Of a stretch of DNA of 64,000 nt, positions 11,281 to 22,941 are shown in pieces. A model generated the notes under the pieces. The model was not told the DNA's origin, made no database searches, and worked only from the letters and a program-made list of their open reading frames with translations. Position numbers and translations under genes: made by a program. This DNA is from Dichetophora obliterata (lineage: Eukaryota; Arthropoda; Insecta; Diptera; Sciomyzidae): NCBI GenBank assembly GCA_963920525.1, contig OY986436.1, positions 29,955,318-30,019,317 on the forward strand, read 5' to 3'. How positions within the stretch are numbered: the first letter of the stretch is position 1; the number at the start of each line of letters is the position of its first letter.

Positions 11281-13743
11281 AACAAATGAATAAAAAAACA
11301 AATCCTATTAAATTAAGTACCTTTTTTTAATTTACTAGCATAGATTATATGACATAGAATTATGTTATATTATAACCAGGAACTTCAAATAACTTTTAAT
11401 ACTTCATCCTACAAATATATTTATATATTTTTAAGTGCTAAAAATTAAAATATACATACAAAATCCAGTAAAGAATTAATATAGGTCCAAGGGAAGTACC
11501 CACTCTATCATCCATTACTCTATTTTATTACCCTTCTAACGAATTTTTATTAGATCGGTCGACTTTTGTATGTACCTCCCAGACAAAATCAAGTTAAAAA
11601 GTTTCAAAAAGTTTTCAATCAATTTCAAAAGTCTCAATCGTCATCATTGGTTTTTCCTTCCGAAGTTATAACTATTTTAAAATGACAACACATTCTTTTG
11701 TTGAGCCATAAAATGGAAACACTTTTCAAAGAAAAATTGTGAATGGCTTTTCGATTTAAAGAATTTTGCTCTTTTTTAACCATATCTTATGGTTTGCTTA
11801 GCTTAAAAATTTGACCTTTGACCTTATAAGACTTTTTCCAGACACTGCATTAATGACTTTTTCCATTGGACTTGAAATCACTCTTTTCTCTGCCGTTCAA
11901 CTTCTTTGCACACCCAACATTAAGCCAAATGTATTTAAATCTTCTTTTTTGTCGCTGTTTGCTTTTGCATTCATTAACGTTCATAGAAAAGTTCGTGTTG
12001 TGGTTTTTGTTGTTGTTTTTGTTATTGCTGCTGCCAGCTTAAGCAGCCGCTTGCAATACGACTTTTAAGGCAAATTTTTCTTTATTACTGACGGAAATTT
12101 TAAGACTGTCTCAAGTTTGTGCAAAGGGTAGAAAATGCACTCTTTTAAAATCCACAGCACTTAAGAAATCAACTCGTTTCACGTGTAAATTCAATCTACC
12201 CTAAAATTATTTTGAAAAGAAAAATGTTAAATATATCAGCTGTTTTTATATCGTATTTGATATCTATCTTACATATCTTAAAAATTTTACAGCTTTTGCT
12301 AATAGAAAAATTTTCACTTGTTCATAAAATAAGTCAAACAATGCAAAATGTAATTTTTACATACATTTTTTATAAACTTAAATGTTGCTGCTCACCTTCT
12401 AAAACTTTTAATAACAAAAACGGATGTTTGCAGAAACCTGTTGACATAAAAGGATAAAGAAAACACTATATAAAATATTGCACATTCAGTTCGTGTTTGC
12501 AATGAAAAACAAACATCCACAAAATTTGCAAACACACATACCTACACACACACTCGACCATTTTAAACATGTTTGAGCCATTTAAAGCCATTTTTGTGTG
12601 CCTTATCTCAGCACTTTTATGAGGTGCTGATGTGGCCCTGCATTGCAATTTATGAGCATATAAATAAAACTGTTGTTTGGCTGCTTCGGATGAGATAAGT
12701 TTGTTTTTTTGTATTTTGTGTGTGTTGGTGTAGGCCTTTGTATGAATATTTGTGAGGCACATGGAAGATGGTATAAAGAGTAATAAAGAAAATTAGGATT
12801 TTTTTCTTTCACAGCAAAATTTTGTATCTGAGCTGCAAAAACAACATAGAAATAAGCTCGTTAAAATATTTTAGCAATAAGAAACTTACACAATTTATTC
12901 ATATGAAGAAAAACTTACAGCTATGAAAATGCAAATATAAAGACTAGAAGGAAAATTATTAGCAGTTGCTAAGCCAAAATGTTTAAACAGAAGACAAAAT
13001 ATTTGAAAACGGTAGAGATGGGCATTCTTGGAAGTAGTTTTGTAGAGTTTTGTAAAAACGTTTTAAATTATCACTGGAAATTATTCAGACTAAAAACGAC
13101 TGATCTAAAAGAAGTTGATTGTTTTCAAGATGGTTAAAATTAAAAAAAATCTATATTATAACAACTCATTTTCGGTTTGTTTGTTTGATCTTAATACAAA
13201 TCTAAACAGCTGGCCGGATTTCGCTCAAGTTTATTAACCGTATTGTGTGTATTCAAGATAAGATTGTGACACACTTATTTTTAACCACGCCTCTTCCGCC
13301 CATTTTCAACTAACGTTACTTTTGTTATTTAAAAACTTTTTGAGTCTTAATATAATCTTAAAAGTTTCTGTTATTTTGACAGCAAAAACATTCACATATC
13401 TTCAAAATTGCAAACATTGATTTCCGTACAATGATTTTTTCATATAATATCGTTACCTAAGAATGGAAACCAACGACATAGATATCAAAGTTTTGACTTT
13501 CGATGCGAATATTTCCGCTGTTTTTATAAACATATATTTTATTCAAATTTTTTCTTACTCTTAAAAAGCAAAGCAAAATTTTATCCTCTGCGCATATATT
13601 TTTTATCTTTTTTTCAAAAAACGTCCAAAATATTGACTTTTTACCCAAAAAATTACTTTAAAGTTTTTTTGTTTTACAAACAATTAAAATTTGCATAAGT
13701 GACTACTTTTTATCTATCTATATATGTAATATTAAATATAATT
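11281..13743. other. gene-less stretch
   Basis: No supported gene. Low-complexity TTG/GTT runs near 12000-12040 and CA-rich sequence near 12530-12560 produce spurious open frames. The rest is A/T-rich and unrecognised. Confidence 0.5.
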
Positions 13744-13751
13744 GTACTCAC

Positions 13752-14235
13752 TAGTGATGTTGATCCTGGACACTTTTTGAAATCCCGGGATACCGGACTA
13801 GTCCCGGAATTAAAGAAATAGAAAATTTAAAAAAATTACATATTTTTATGTATTTAATGTAGTAAATTGTTTATCTATTTTAGTAATAATGACACAGAAG
13901 CAACATTAAATTATTTCTAAGAATAATACATAAAACAATGTTATAAGTAAAAGTACTTTTTGTCAAATTATGCACACGAGCACAAAATCACTCAAAGACT
14001 ACTGAAGAGGAAAATGTAGCGATTTCCGAAACAGACTGTCTAATCAGCTAAGTGATTGACTCTATTCAGAGTATTTGTTGTTGTTGTTGCCTTCTTAAAA
14101 ACTCACTTGATCTAAAGCTCGCAATTTAATTCATGTTTGAATTATCTAGTTACACATTTTTTAATCCTGAAGTATTTAACGATAATACCGGGATCATTTT
14201 TTTGAGACTAATTTAGCCCGGGGATCGACATCGGG
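13752..14235. mobile_element. hAT-type MITE (putative)
   Basis: A 484-bp segment is flanked by GTACTCAC (13744-13751) and GTACTTAC (14236-14243), an 8-bp duplication with one mismatch, the length made by hAT transposases. Its ends are imperfect inverted repeats: TAGTGATGTTGATCC on the left, and CCCGATGTCGATCC on the right read inward. CCCGGGATACCGG-like GC blocks occur subterminally on both sides. It has no coding capacity. Confidence 0.55.
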
Positions 14236-14457
14236 GTACTTACGTATTGTCGGCACCGCAAAGCTTGAGAATGGCCTTTATTATTTAAATAATTATTTTT
14301 CTATTGGATAGCTATGGTATCCTGTCGATACATAGGCTGTATAAATTTGCTTTTCATTATTTAAATAATTAATTGAAATTAAAAGAGCAAAACCATACAA
14401 TTTCTTTATTCTTAATGTCAGCGAGAAAAATATCTCTTTTTAAGGTATTTTTCTGGG

Positions 14458-14790
14458 TCCTACGCTTTAACCTTTCTTTCCTTATTTTCTAATCAAAATA
14501 ACTTTCAATTTACGACGACAAACACATCAATTTACGACGAAAAGTTGTAGTTGGTGGTGGTAAGAAAGTTTGTTGAGAAGAACGCTTAGTAACTTGATTT
14601 GACTGAGCGTAACTTGATTTGTTTCAGATTCAATATCACATGTTTCTACAGCTTTCTGCCACATTAAAAACATCCTACACAAAAAATTCATTTGATCACA
14701 CCCTTCCTTCATTCTGCGGTATCACAAAGGACCAATTTGGTCTAAGTGGACCGCTGTAAGACGGGCCGCCACCTTAATCTAACCCAACTT
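14458..14790 (+). mobile_element. SINE, 5'-truncated second copy
   Basis: The body matches that of the SINE at 502-887. Shared blocks include TTTAACCTTTCTTTCCTTAT, ACGACGAAAAGTTGTAGTTG, ATATCACATGTTTCTACA and ACATCCTACACAAAAA, and the copy ends in a CCTTAATCTAACCC tail. The tRNA head is almost entirely missing, so the copy starts near the end of the T arm. A short internal duplication of CAATTTACGACGA is present. No target-site duplication was found. Confidence 0.75.
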
Positions 14791-16404
14791 AAGTTCTCAT
14801 TTGAGCAACATAAAGATGATATGCAACGCCAAACATGTTATGTGCAAAACTAACACATGCCGTTCTCCTGATATCATTTTATGGGCATTGTACAAGGGGC
14901 GTGCCACCTACCATGCAATTTAAATTTGCTTAATTGAATAACTTTGAAATAATAGGTCTCCCAGCTTCAGAAATCTGTATTCAATCTCAGTTTAAACGTA
15001 CAGTTTTACTAGTAACTTTGTGGGTGTTTGACAAGGGGGCATGGTACTTTTCTAGAACTTTTTTGTCTATATTCGGAAATTGTGAATTCATGATTATAAT
15101 AATCTACTGAAATACCCAGGTCACCACTTCTTTCAGAATTGTTTTTTCTTGAGCTGCGTTATCTATATTAATAAAACTCATTTTTTTATTAAAATTTTAT
15201 TTTCTGCGAGCCCAAGCTCTCCTCTCCTCTTGTATAAAACGGTTTTTTATTCCGTTCAACAATTTTTTTTATAACTTTCAGAAGTTTATATTTAATATTT
15301 TCTTTTATTTTGTTTTGTTTCGTAGTGCAGCACTGTGTATATTAGGGTGGGTGGTCTTATATGGGGAACAAAATTAATATAAAAAAACACCCACTAGAAT
15401 AAATGCTTACCTCGAAAGAGCTTCAGCACTGTACAAAATTTACAAATTTTTTTACAAAAAAAAACACCACAATGATCTTTTAGTTATAAACTTGGTTGTT
15501 TTAGTCCGTTCAGGAAATACAGTGTATGGTTGGAAAGCTCTTAATTAATACTATCTCCTTGGTGTCTTGGGCCTCAGATGTCATCTTAAAGTATATATTT
15601 CAAAGTTGTTTTTTTTTGCACTAAGGCACCCAAAACTTTGATTTTAAATTATTATCATTAAAAACCAATATACTATTTTATTCACTAGAAAAATAGTGAG
15701 AAGGGCTTAAAGTTTCAGTGCAACTTTTTTATTTCTATTATAGAAATATTCAGTAGTTCAACATTTTTCTTTAGGTCTGTTAACTTTTTACGTTATCCAG
15801 TTGGCTATAACGTTCGCGGCTATTGGGGCTTGCAAAAATATCTGTATGAGTGATAAAAATCGGTTGAAAATAACGCCATCCTCCCATTAAAAGTTACTTT
15901 ATCAAAACTAAAAAACTCTAAACATTTCTAAAAATTCTAAAAATGGGCCCCATTCAAGTAAAGCTGGAACTGTAAATTGGAAGTTTTTGACAGTTATCAC
16001 TATAAAGTTGCAGCGTGTGTGTCGAAGGAAGTTACTCATCTCATTGACGGTTGCAACTTAGGTTGCAGCAAAATTAAAATCGTCAATTTAAGGGTCAATT
16101 GCCACCTGTTGCATCACCTTAGACCTATCCAGTGACCGGCCTAGAAAAACATAAAATGAAATATTTCCCGTTACAGGCACAAAAAACCTGTTCCGTGACG
16201 AGTTATTTCAGACCTGTCCTGTGATAGCTGTCCATTTGAACTGTCACGGGACCAGTCATTTAGGGACAATTGACTATGCGTAGGGAAGTAACTATATGAA
16301 AATGTTTAAATCTTTAAAAATTCCACAAAAAATTATTAAATTAATTTATATTATACACTAAGAATAATGTAATTGTATAAAGGGCGCCCGCAGGATTTGT
16401 TCTA
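14791..16404. other. gene-less stretch
   Basis: No supported gene. The part from about 15950 to 16280 is more GC-rich than its surroundings and repeats GACCTGTCC/CCTGTTCCGTGAC-like phrases, but I could not assign it to a family. Confidence 0.45.
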
Positions 16405-17000
16405 GTGGAGGTCAAAGGCATAAAGTATTCTAGAATGCACATAAAGAAAATGAAACCTATATTCTATTTTCTGAGATTTTCGTTTTTTTCAGTTTTAAAT
16501 AATAATAACAATCTTTTAATTAATTATAACTTTTTTTCAAACAAGCTCAATGAAGCTATGTATTTATATTTTCCTAAAGTTTCATTTATGAATTCTTCAA
16601 AACCAATATGGTTCAATAATGAACTTATAAATATAAATAATAAGAAGAATAAAGCATATAAACTTTATAGGAAATCTGATAATAATCCAATTCTTTTAAA
16701 TAACTATCGATCTCTTCAAAGAAAATTTAATTTCTTAAATAAATTCTTATATAAAAGTTATATCTTTTAGATTGAACGCCAACTCAAGACAACTATCAAA
16801 AGTTTTTGGCATTTTATTAACAGTAAAAAAAAGTCAACGGTCAAAAAGTAACTCATCTGATAATTCACCCATATTAATAGGTAGCCTTCATTTTAGTTTA
16901 CTAGAAGTTTTCGAAGGTCTAAAACAATTGAATCTGGATAAAAGGTCTGGGATGGAAGGATTTACACCCATACTCTTAAAAAATTGCGCAGACTCGTTAG

Positions 17001-17603
17001 TGTAATGTTTTCGTTTAAATTTTTGTGTTTTAAAAGAAAAGGACCTGCCTCAAATTCTTTGCCGGCGCTTAATAACGCCACTGGCTCTAAATATTTAATA
17101 TATTCTTTTTTTAATTCTCAGCCGGCATAAAAATGTACTTGGGCTTGAAATAAATAGATAAAGCTGATTTAAAGCTTGTAGAATTAATGATCTTTATTTT
17201 TCAAAGTCGGTGCTTATAAAGCCAAATAACGGTATTTTCTTAAATCTAAAAAGTGCATAATTCTATACATAAAAAGTGCGTGAGTGACAAATAAATATTA
17301 ACTTAATGTGTAAGTGCGTAATGCAAAATTAATATATAACAAAAATAATAAACATTGAAAGTGCGTGAGTGAAAGAAAGCTAAATATTCACTTATTGCGA
17401 AAGTGCGTAATGCATATAAGTATATAACCACGGGTCATTGTGCGTGGTGAATAACAATGTATATAGTCGCGTTCAATAAACTTTCTTACATAGTTTTGCA
17501 AAGACTCGAGTTACAGTGTAAGCAATAAGTTTGCATACAGTGCGTATGTAAAGTAATTGTTTAATTGTTAGTTGCTTAATTTGGTGCGCACTACATTTAT
17601 TAA
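17001..17603 (+). mobile_element. solo-LTR-like segment inside the LINE
   Basis: A 603-bp foreign segment begins TGTAATG and has near its end GCGCACTACA followed by TTTATTAAC. It thus has a TG...CA shape, with an AATAAA-like GTTCAATAAACTTTC near 17475 and an internal AAGTGCGTGAGTGA repeat, all compatible with a solo LTR. It is flanked not by a 4-6-bp duplication but by about 190 bp of LINE sequence present twice (16810-17000 and 17604-17793). I am unsure of the family. Confidence 0.4.
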
Positions 17604-17712
17604 CATTTTATTAACAGTAAAAAAAGTCAACGGTCAAAAAGTTATTCATCTGATAACTCACCCATATTACTAGGTAGCCTTCATTTTAGTTTACTAGAAG
17701 TTTTCGAAGGTC

Positions 17713-18420
17713 TAAAACAATTGAATCTGGATAAAAGGTCTGGGATGGAAGGATTTCCACCCATACTCTTAAAAAATTGCGCAGACTCGTTAGCTTTACC
17801 CCTTATAATTATCTACAATCAGTCTCTAAGGCAAGGCAAATTTTTAGAGAATTGGAAAATCACCTTCATTATACCGATTCATAAATCTGGTTCAAAGAAT
17901 GAGGTCTCAAACTATCACCCAATTTGTAAAATATCTACCATTCCTAAAATTTTTGAAAAATTAGTCTAAAATAGACTTACTTTTTGAGTGAAGGAGATAA
18001 TATCACCTCCTCAGCATGGCTTTTTTAAGGGAAGGTCTACAACTACAAATTTAGCAATATTTACTAAATATGTTTTAAACTGTTTTGAAAACGGACATCA
18101 ATGTGACGTTATATTCACTGATTTTTCAAAAGCATTTGACAGAGTTCATCATTACCTACTTTTAAAAAAACTTAAATTAATTGGATTTCACTCAAATTTA
18201 CTTGCGTGGTTCAAATCATACCTTATTGGTTGAACGCAATTTGTTCGAATTAACAATTTCCTATCTAATGCAGTAATGGTATCTTCGGGTGTTCCGCATG
18301 GTAGCCACTTTGGGGGAAGTGGGACCACTTCTGTTTTTATTATTTATAAACGATATTCCAAAAATTTATAATTTTTCCTAATGTTTAATGTACGCTGATA
18401 ACATAAAATTTTTTTTCTAT
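17713..18420 (+). pseudogene. LINE reverse transcriptase domain, broken
   Basis: Ordered RT blocks are visible: LDKRSGMEGFPPILLKNCA near 17724; LENWKITFIIPIHKSGS; SNYHPICKISTIPKIFEKLV; then PPQHGFFKGRSTTTNLAIF and DVIFTDFSKAFDRVHH, which carries the first catalytic Asp. SSGVPHGS follows near 18285 and MYADNIKFF near 18390. The last block is the YADD active site with its second Asp changed to Asn. Two nonsense codons lie in frame between 17967 and 17988, another at 18231, and a frame change follows SGVPHGS. RTs of this type copy their own RNA at a nicked chromosomal target. This copy is inactive. Confidence 0.82.
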
Positions 18421-19388
18421 TATAAAAGATATTAATGATAGTATAAATATGGAGAAAGATCTGTCCAAACTATCTTCTAGGTATAGTAGCAATTTATTGC
18501 CCCATAATATATCAAAATGCTAAGGCATGACTTTGTGCCGAATTTTTTCTCCTGCGTTTTACCCATATTTGCTAGAAAATACGACTTTGTCAAGAACTAC
18601 CGAGAAAAAAGATCTTAGAGTTATTCTTGAAATCAAACTCACATTTTCAAGACATATAGACTATATTGTTGCAAAGGCCAATGGTATGTTAGGTTTTATA
18701 ATCAGGAACTCTAAGGACCTTTGTGATCCCTTTTCTCTAAAATCTTTATATTTTGCCTTTGTTAAGGGGGTCCTCTGGTAATCTATGCCAAATTTTAGCC
18801 TTTTTTCAAAATATTGTGGAAAGAGAACGAGTAAAGATATTTTAGTTCCGTTTTTTGATTTGGGTAGCTTAATTTATTGAAAAAAATACAAAATTTTGAA
18901 AAAGTGAATTTATGGACCGTTCAGAAAGTTCTCGGCCTGGTAACGAGGTTCTCCGGAAAAAAGGTGGGTCCAAATTGCGCACGATTCCAAGAGTAAACAT
19001 CGTCTGAAAAAAAAAAAAATATTCAGTTACTTAGAATGAATGTCCCTATAGCCCCTACCTCGGAAACAAAAATTGAAATTTTTTTAGGGGGGGAGCCGCC
19101 ACTTTGAAAATGAAAAATCGAATTTCGACCTTTTTTTTTTGTAGTCTAGTGTAGAAAAAAATAGTAAACATTATTTTTTCGGCAAGTTTGAGGTAGGGGC
19201 TATAGCGGCGTAAATTCTGCGTCGTTTCATGCCTCATATATCAAAATCGGTCAAAAACTGTTTGAGTTATCGTGCGCAAAGTTTTGAAAAACATGGTTTC
19301 GAGAAAAACGCGTTTAAAGTTTTGACTTCAATTTTGAGGCACACAAATGACATTAACACATATTTTTTTAATACAATACTTACGAATA

Positions 19389-20414
19389 TTAATCGGCAAT
19401 TCCAGCCCCATAAAGTGTGCCTTCCTCCATCTCATAAAACGAGTTTTCCATGGCTTTTTGGGCTCTGCGGGCTGTGCGACCCTCTTTCGATGATGCGTAC
19501 GTTTTTAGCTCTGAGCGTTGAAGTCGTTTTCCGTCGCGAGATTCAGCATACATCTCGGCTTGTGGGCCGATGACAATACCCATTGTTGACATTATTTTTA
19601 AAATACTTGTGAAGCCTTCGTTGAAAATGCAGGTTGCCAGAAAATTTGCGATTTCGACTGTGGTAGCACCACAGTGGATATGTTTCGGCGCAAAGGTCCA
19701 CAAAAGCGAGTTGAACGATTCGTTACAATTTTGCGTTTCACCTCCAGTGCATCGGTTGAGTAGATCGTCGGATGATAACGCTTCGTATATGGGCTTCATT
19801 ACTTGCAGAACCTTTCCATCAAGTGGGGCGTACGTGTGGTGAAATGAGGCTAATGAGCCTTCTGCTGCTGACTTTTGATAGGCGCACCAGCTGGACTTAC
19901 CAGGTGGGCAATACATATGTTGTGGATTACTATCACTTGAACTTTTGTGATAATATGTTGACCATATTTCTTTTCTCATGTTTTCCACAGAGTCCTTATT
20001 ACGTCGAATAGCAAGTCCATAGTAAGTAGTCAGCTCGCTTATGACTTTGTCTGTCAGTTTGCCAGTGCCTTTTCCACCGATGCCTTTGTTTTCTTTTTTG
20101 GCCTTGCGCAGCCGTGTGCCCATGCGTTTTTGCACGTGAGCGATGCACTCCTTTTTTGTGACAACGGGGTCGCCGTTATACGGATCAAGGTCTATAATGG
20201 CCTTGAAGGTTTTGCTGTCGCCATCGCCAATATATTTTTCATATTTTATGCCATATTTTTCGATCGATGAGGCAAACATTGCCTTCACGGCATCTACCTC
20301 CATCTTGCCCGCACTCCCACTGTGGTTGTTTGTGCATGTTTTCTGGTGCGATTCGTACCATTCTTCGAAGTCTGCAGAGTCATTTTTTTTCCCCACATTT
20401 TGCATGCCTGGCAA
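19389..20414 (-). CDS. Kolobok-like transposase, catalytic/C-terminal part (frame 2)
   Basis: This frame carries the rest of the transposase from NDSADFEEWYES onward. Visible features are a Cys/His-containing start (ESHQKTCTNNHSGSAGKMEV); IGDGDSKTF with the second acidic residue (residues ~62-70 of this frame); a conserved KKECIAHVQKRMGTRLR block; HMYCPPGKSSWC; and TQNCNESFNSLLW with the candidate third acidic residue (Glu ~232). Joined to the upstream frame at the A8 run it would give about 580 residues, close to full length. No stop codon interrupts either half, which suggests a young copy. The Met at 20414 lies before the run and is probably not a real start. Confidence 0.75.
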   Translation of the reverse strand: MPGMQNVGKKNDSADFEEWYESHQKTCTNNHSGSAGKMEVDAVKAMFASSIEKYGIKYEKYIGDGDSKTFKAIIDLDPYNGDPVVTKKECIAHVQKRMGTRLRKAKKENKGIGGKGTGKLTDKVISELTTYYGLAIRRNKDSVENMRKEIWSTYYHKSSSDSNPQHMYCPPGKSSWCAYQKSAAEGSLASFHHTYAPLDGKVLQVMKPIYEALSSDDLLNRCTGGETQNCNESFNSLLWTFAPKHIHCGATTVEIANFLATCIFNEGFTSILKIMSTMGIVIGPQAEMYAESRDGKRLQRSELKTYASSKEGRTARRAQKAMENSFYEMEEGTLYGAGIAD

Positions 20415-21130
20415 AGGCTTGATTTGACAACGGAGTCAACCACTTTTTTGGTATGTTTACCGACGAGCGTAGTGACACCAAAAAGAGACGAGAATCCCCG
20501 TTTTTTCCAGGTGCCATCCCCTGAAACGGTCAGCACTGAGGAGTCACAGTCAGGATTTTTTTCTTTCTGCTGTTCCTGCTCTTCTTTAACCGCATTCAAC
20601 AGACACTGCTTGTAAACTGCTTTAGCAGACACATGCATGTTTTTCAAGGTGCCATAGTACGCATCAAGGCACAATCCTTGGCATATGTCCATTAATCCGC
20701 AGAACATATTAATACCTTCTCTCCCTATTCCAAGCAATCTCATGGCAAATATCAACCGGCGATTTACAACAAAAGATTTACCGACCACCGGCGAAGAATT
20801 AATATACTGTGTAGCTTTACATTGGCACTGCAGACTCACTTTGAAGCCGACTCCACGCATACATGTTTTTCCAAATCGAATTTTTTGTTTACATTGGGCG
20901 CAGATAACCAGAGCAGCAAGCGTTTGGAAAAATGAAAAAAATTCCAAGAAACAGAACTGGAGGTTGTTTTCGATGATGACTTCATTGTCTTGCGTTTTCT
21001 TCAATTTTTTGGCCGATGTGCTGGCAAAGTCGGTGTCCTCTACTTGGGAGTGCTGGTTTCCACGGAAATGCCTCTTTTTTGTTCGATACGCGTACTTACG
21101 CGGCGCGTTTGGGTGGCTTTTTTTATCCAT
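20294..21130 (-). CDS. Kolobok-like transposase, N-terminal part (frame 1)
   Basis: I place the start at the Met at 21130 (MDKKSHPNAPRKYAYRTKKR), because the 20 codons upstream are Cys/Phe-rich and unlike the family. Next come a basic RGNQ-type segment (HFRGNQHSQ, typical of this family as I remember it) and a Cys-rich, probably zinc-binding region (ICAQCKQKIRFGKTC then LQCQCK). The first catalytic Asp is in VSGDGTWKKRGF (about 20518). After GVTTLVGKHTKKVVD and CQACKMWGKK the frame meets A8 (20383-20390 on the plus strand as T8). Downstream of that run the family-like sequence continues only in the other frame, so the last ~25 codons of this frame to 20294 are probably not native. Confidence 0.75.
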   Translation of the reverse strand: MDKKSHPNAPRKYAYRTKKRHFRGNQHSQVEDTDFASTSAKKLKKTQDNEVIIENNLQFCFLEFFSFFQTLAALVICAQCKQKIRFGKTCMRGVGFKVSLQCQCKATQYINSSPVVGKSFVVNRRLIFAMRLLGIGREGINMFCGLMDICQGLCLDAYYGTLKNMHVSAKAVYKQCLLNAVKEEQEQQKEKNPDCDSSVLTVSGDGTWKKRGFSSLFGVTTLVGKHTKKVVDSVVKSSLCQACKMWGKKMTLQTSKNGTNRTRKHAQTTTVGVRARWR

Positions 21131-21579
21131 AGCAAAAAAAAAAACACAAAACGATTTTTCTTTTATTTTACAACAGCAGTTATCGCGCACGCGTAGCTTT
21201 CAGCGTTCGAAAATAAACTGAATCTCGTTCGTTTGCTTCTTTCATGTGAACACCTGGGCTCAAAATCATTTCAACCCCTAAATCAAAACATGCATGTATA
21301 CATACTGCATGTATACATACTGTGTGTGTATATTTTGTAATATCAATACATATTTTGGAAGAATTCCACAGAATTTTCGACTAATGACTGCAGGCAAATA
21401 AACAACTTTGCTGATGCGTTATTTTGACGAAAACATACCTACACAAAAATGCCTGTATCTCCTAAACTATTTCGAATTTTGAAAAATCCTTTTGGGAAAA
21501 TGTTTTTGAGTATCTGAGCAATAGAAATATGAAAAAAAAATCGAAAAAAATTTTTCGGATTACCAGAGGACCCCCTTAA

Positions 21580-22205
21580 GTCTGTTTTAGAATATTATTG
21601 CATAATATGGGATCCCTTTTATGCATGTGCTTCTAACAGAATTGAAAAAATACAGAGACGATTTACGAGATTTGCAATAAGTCGTTTGAGATGGAATATT
21701 GATATGCCTGAATATAATGCTTGAAGGTTTCTTCTAGGTATACAATCTTTATTTAATCGGAGCAAATAATTTGCTATTATGTTTGTGAGAGATATAATAT
21801 GCTTTGATATTAATTGTTCTTTTCTTCTATATCCAATTAATTTTCACATACCTTCACATGTTCTAAGGGCTCAAAACTTATTTTATGAACCTTTTCATAG
21901 AGTGAATTACAGCATGAATGAACCTATAACACGTTGCTTAAGACTGAGAAACTCTGTGTGCCAAGATATAGATTTTAATCTAGGTCTAAGTAAAAGTGCG
22001 TTTAAAAATTTTTTGCTTTTATATTATAACAGTATAATTAAAAACTCGAGAATAATTTTAAATTTTTAAACTCAATAATTTTAATTTTAAAATTATAATT
22101 TTAAACCCACTTTAGTCATTAGATTATCTAAGTAATCAGTAAGGGAATAAAATACTCTGTTTGATGAAATAAATTAGTAAATAAATTTATAATTTAAATA
22201 AATTT
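21580..22205 (+). mobile_element. LINE 3' part, after the Kolobok-like insertion
   Basis: LINE coding sequence resumes immediately after the right TTAA: SVLEYYCIIWDPFYACASN, then IEKIQRRFTRFA, blocks typical of the region after RT in jockey/CR1/I-like elements. It ends with SAFKNFLLLYYNSIIKNSR near 22050 and an AT-rich 3' tail with AAATAAAT-like repeats to about 22205. Stops near 21723 and 21768 break the frame. With 16405-18765 this is one element split by one insertion. Confidence 0.75.
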
Positions 22206-22435
22206 ATAATATTGTTAACATGATACGCCGGTTGACACATGCTTATACACATAAGAAAATGATATATTTCAACAATGGGGTAAAAAAACTTTCTCGTATC
22301 AGGCCCGAAACATATTCAAATTGAATTTTTTGATGTAATTTCAAAAATTGTTTCTCAACAAATATTCTTAGTAATTTAGTAAATTACATAATGTGAGGTT
22401 TCCTTTATCCTTAAATAAAATCACATTAATTACTA

Positions 22436-22939
22436 CATGGTTAGAAATCTTGGAATAAATATTAATACTTTTTGGCTTACACATAAGACCACACCAAAAT
22501 TGTATTAAAATTAAATACTGGCCGAATATTAAAAATGAATTTTAATAAAAATATTTATTAAAATTTAATGCTCAGTTCGCATAAATTTTTAATGCTGGCT
22601 TTTTATCAAAAATAATTCTAATAGTAACCATTGTATTCAATTAATAAGAAAGGGTATAAAATTTCGTTGTAATATTTGAATTGTATTAAAATTGAATACA
22701 AAGTTTTATTGAAATATAATACAGCATGTCTTAAAAATTTAATACAATATGTAACATAGTATCGAATTGATTCCAAGGGTATAAAGTACTGTTGTTATAT
22801 TTGAACTGTATTAAAATGTAAGCCAAAATAAATTTAAAAATTTTGTAATCAATTGAGAAGTATTAAATTTAATACTTTTATATTCAAAAACTCTGTAATA
22901 CTTTGCTTGTATTAAAATTTATTCCAAGACTTCTAACCG
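22436..22939. mobile_element. AT-rich MITE with TA flanks (putative Tc1/mariner type)
   Basis: The ends are imperfect inverted repeats of about 28 bp that share GGTTAGAA, TCTTGGAATAAAT and TTAATA blocks. TA dinucleotides flank both ends (22434-22435 and 22940-22941). The interior repeats GTATTAAA/TTTAATAC motifs in both orientations and could fold extensively. It has no coding capacity. Confidence 0.6.
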
Positions 22940-22941
22940 TA

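Larger units (their letters stand above)
16405..18765 (+). mobile_element. LINE (jockey/CR1/I-like) ORF2, 5' and central part, decayed
   Basis: The plus strand encodes pieces of a non-LTR retrotransposon ORF2. First comes the linker between endonuclease and RT (around 16543-16767: KPIWFNNELININNKKNKAY, ending in SYIF), then RT pieces from about 16850 to 18420, then a fragment toward the C-terminus at 18527-18765. No endonuclease domain is visible, so the copy is 5'-truncated. Nonsense codons and frame changes are frequent. It is interrupted at 17001-17603 by an LTR-like segment and at 18766 by a TTAA transposon, and resumes at 21580. Sequence alone does not let me choose between jockey, CR1 and I clades. 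Confidence 0.8.
18766..21575 (-). mobile_element. Kolobok-like DNA transposon flanked by TTAA
   Basis: A 2810-bp element sits inside the LINE. It is flanked by TTAA at 18762-18765 and 21576-21579 and bounded by perfect 18-bp inverted repeats, GGGGGTCCTCTGGTAATC. LINE coding sequence continues across the join, so the insertion site is exact. The minus strand carries a two-frame transposase (21130 to 19389). TTAA duplications together with this transposase type, which I recall as Kolobok in transposon catalogues and as a 'Mutator-like transposase domain' in protein databases, support a Kolobok assignment. About 620 bp of non-coding DNA lies between the left terminus and the gene's end. Confidence 0.8.

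Noticed and set aside
20685..21221. 178-codon plus-strand frame
   Set aside because: Antisense shadow of the Kolobok-like transposase, which has recognisable domains on the minus strand.
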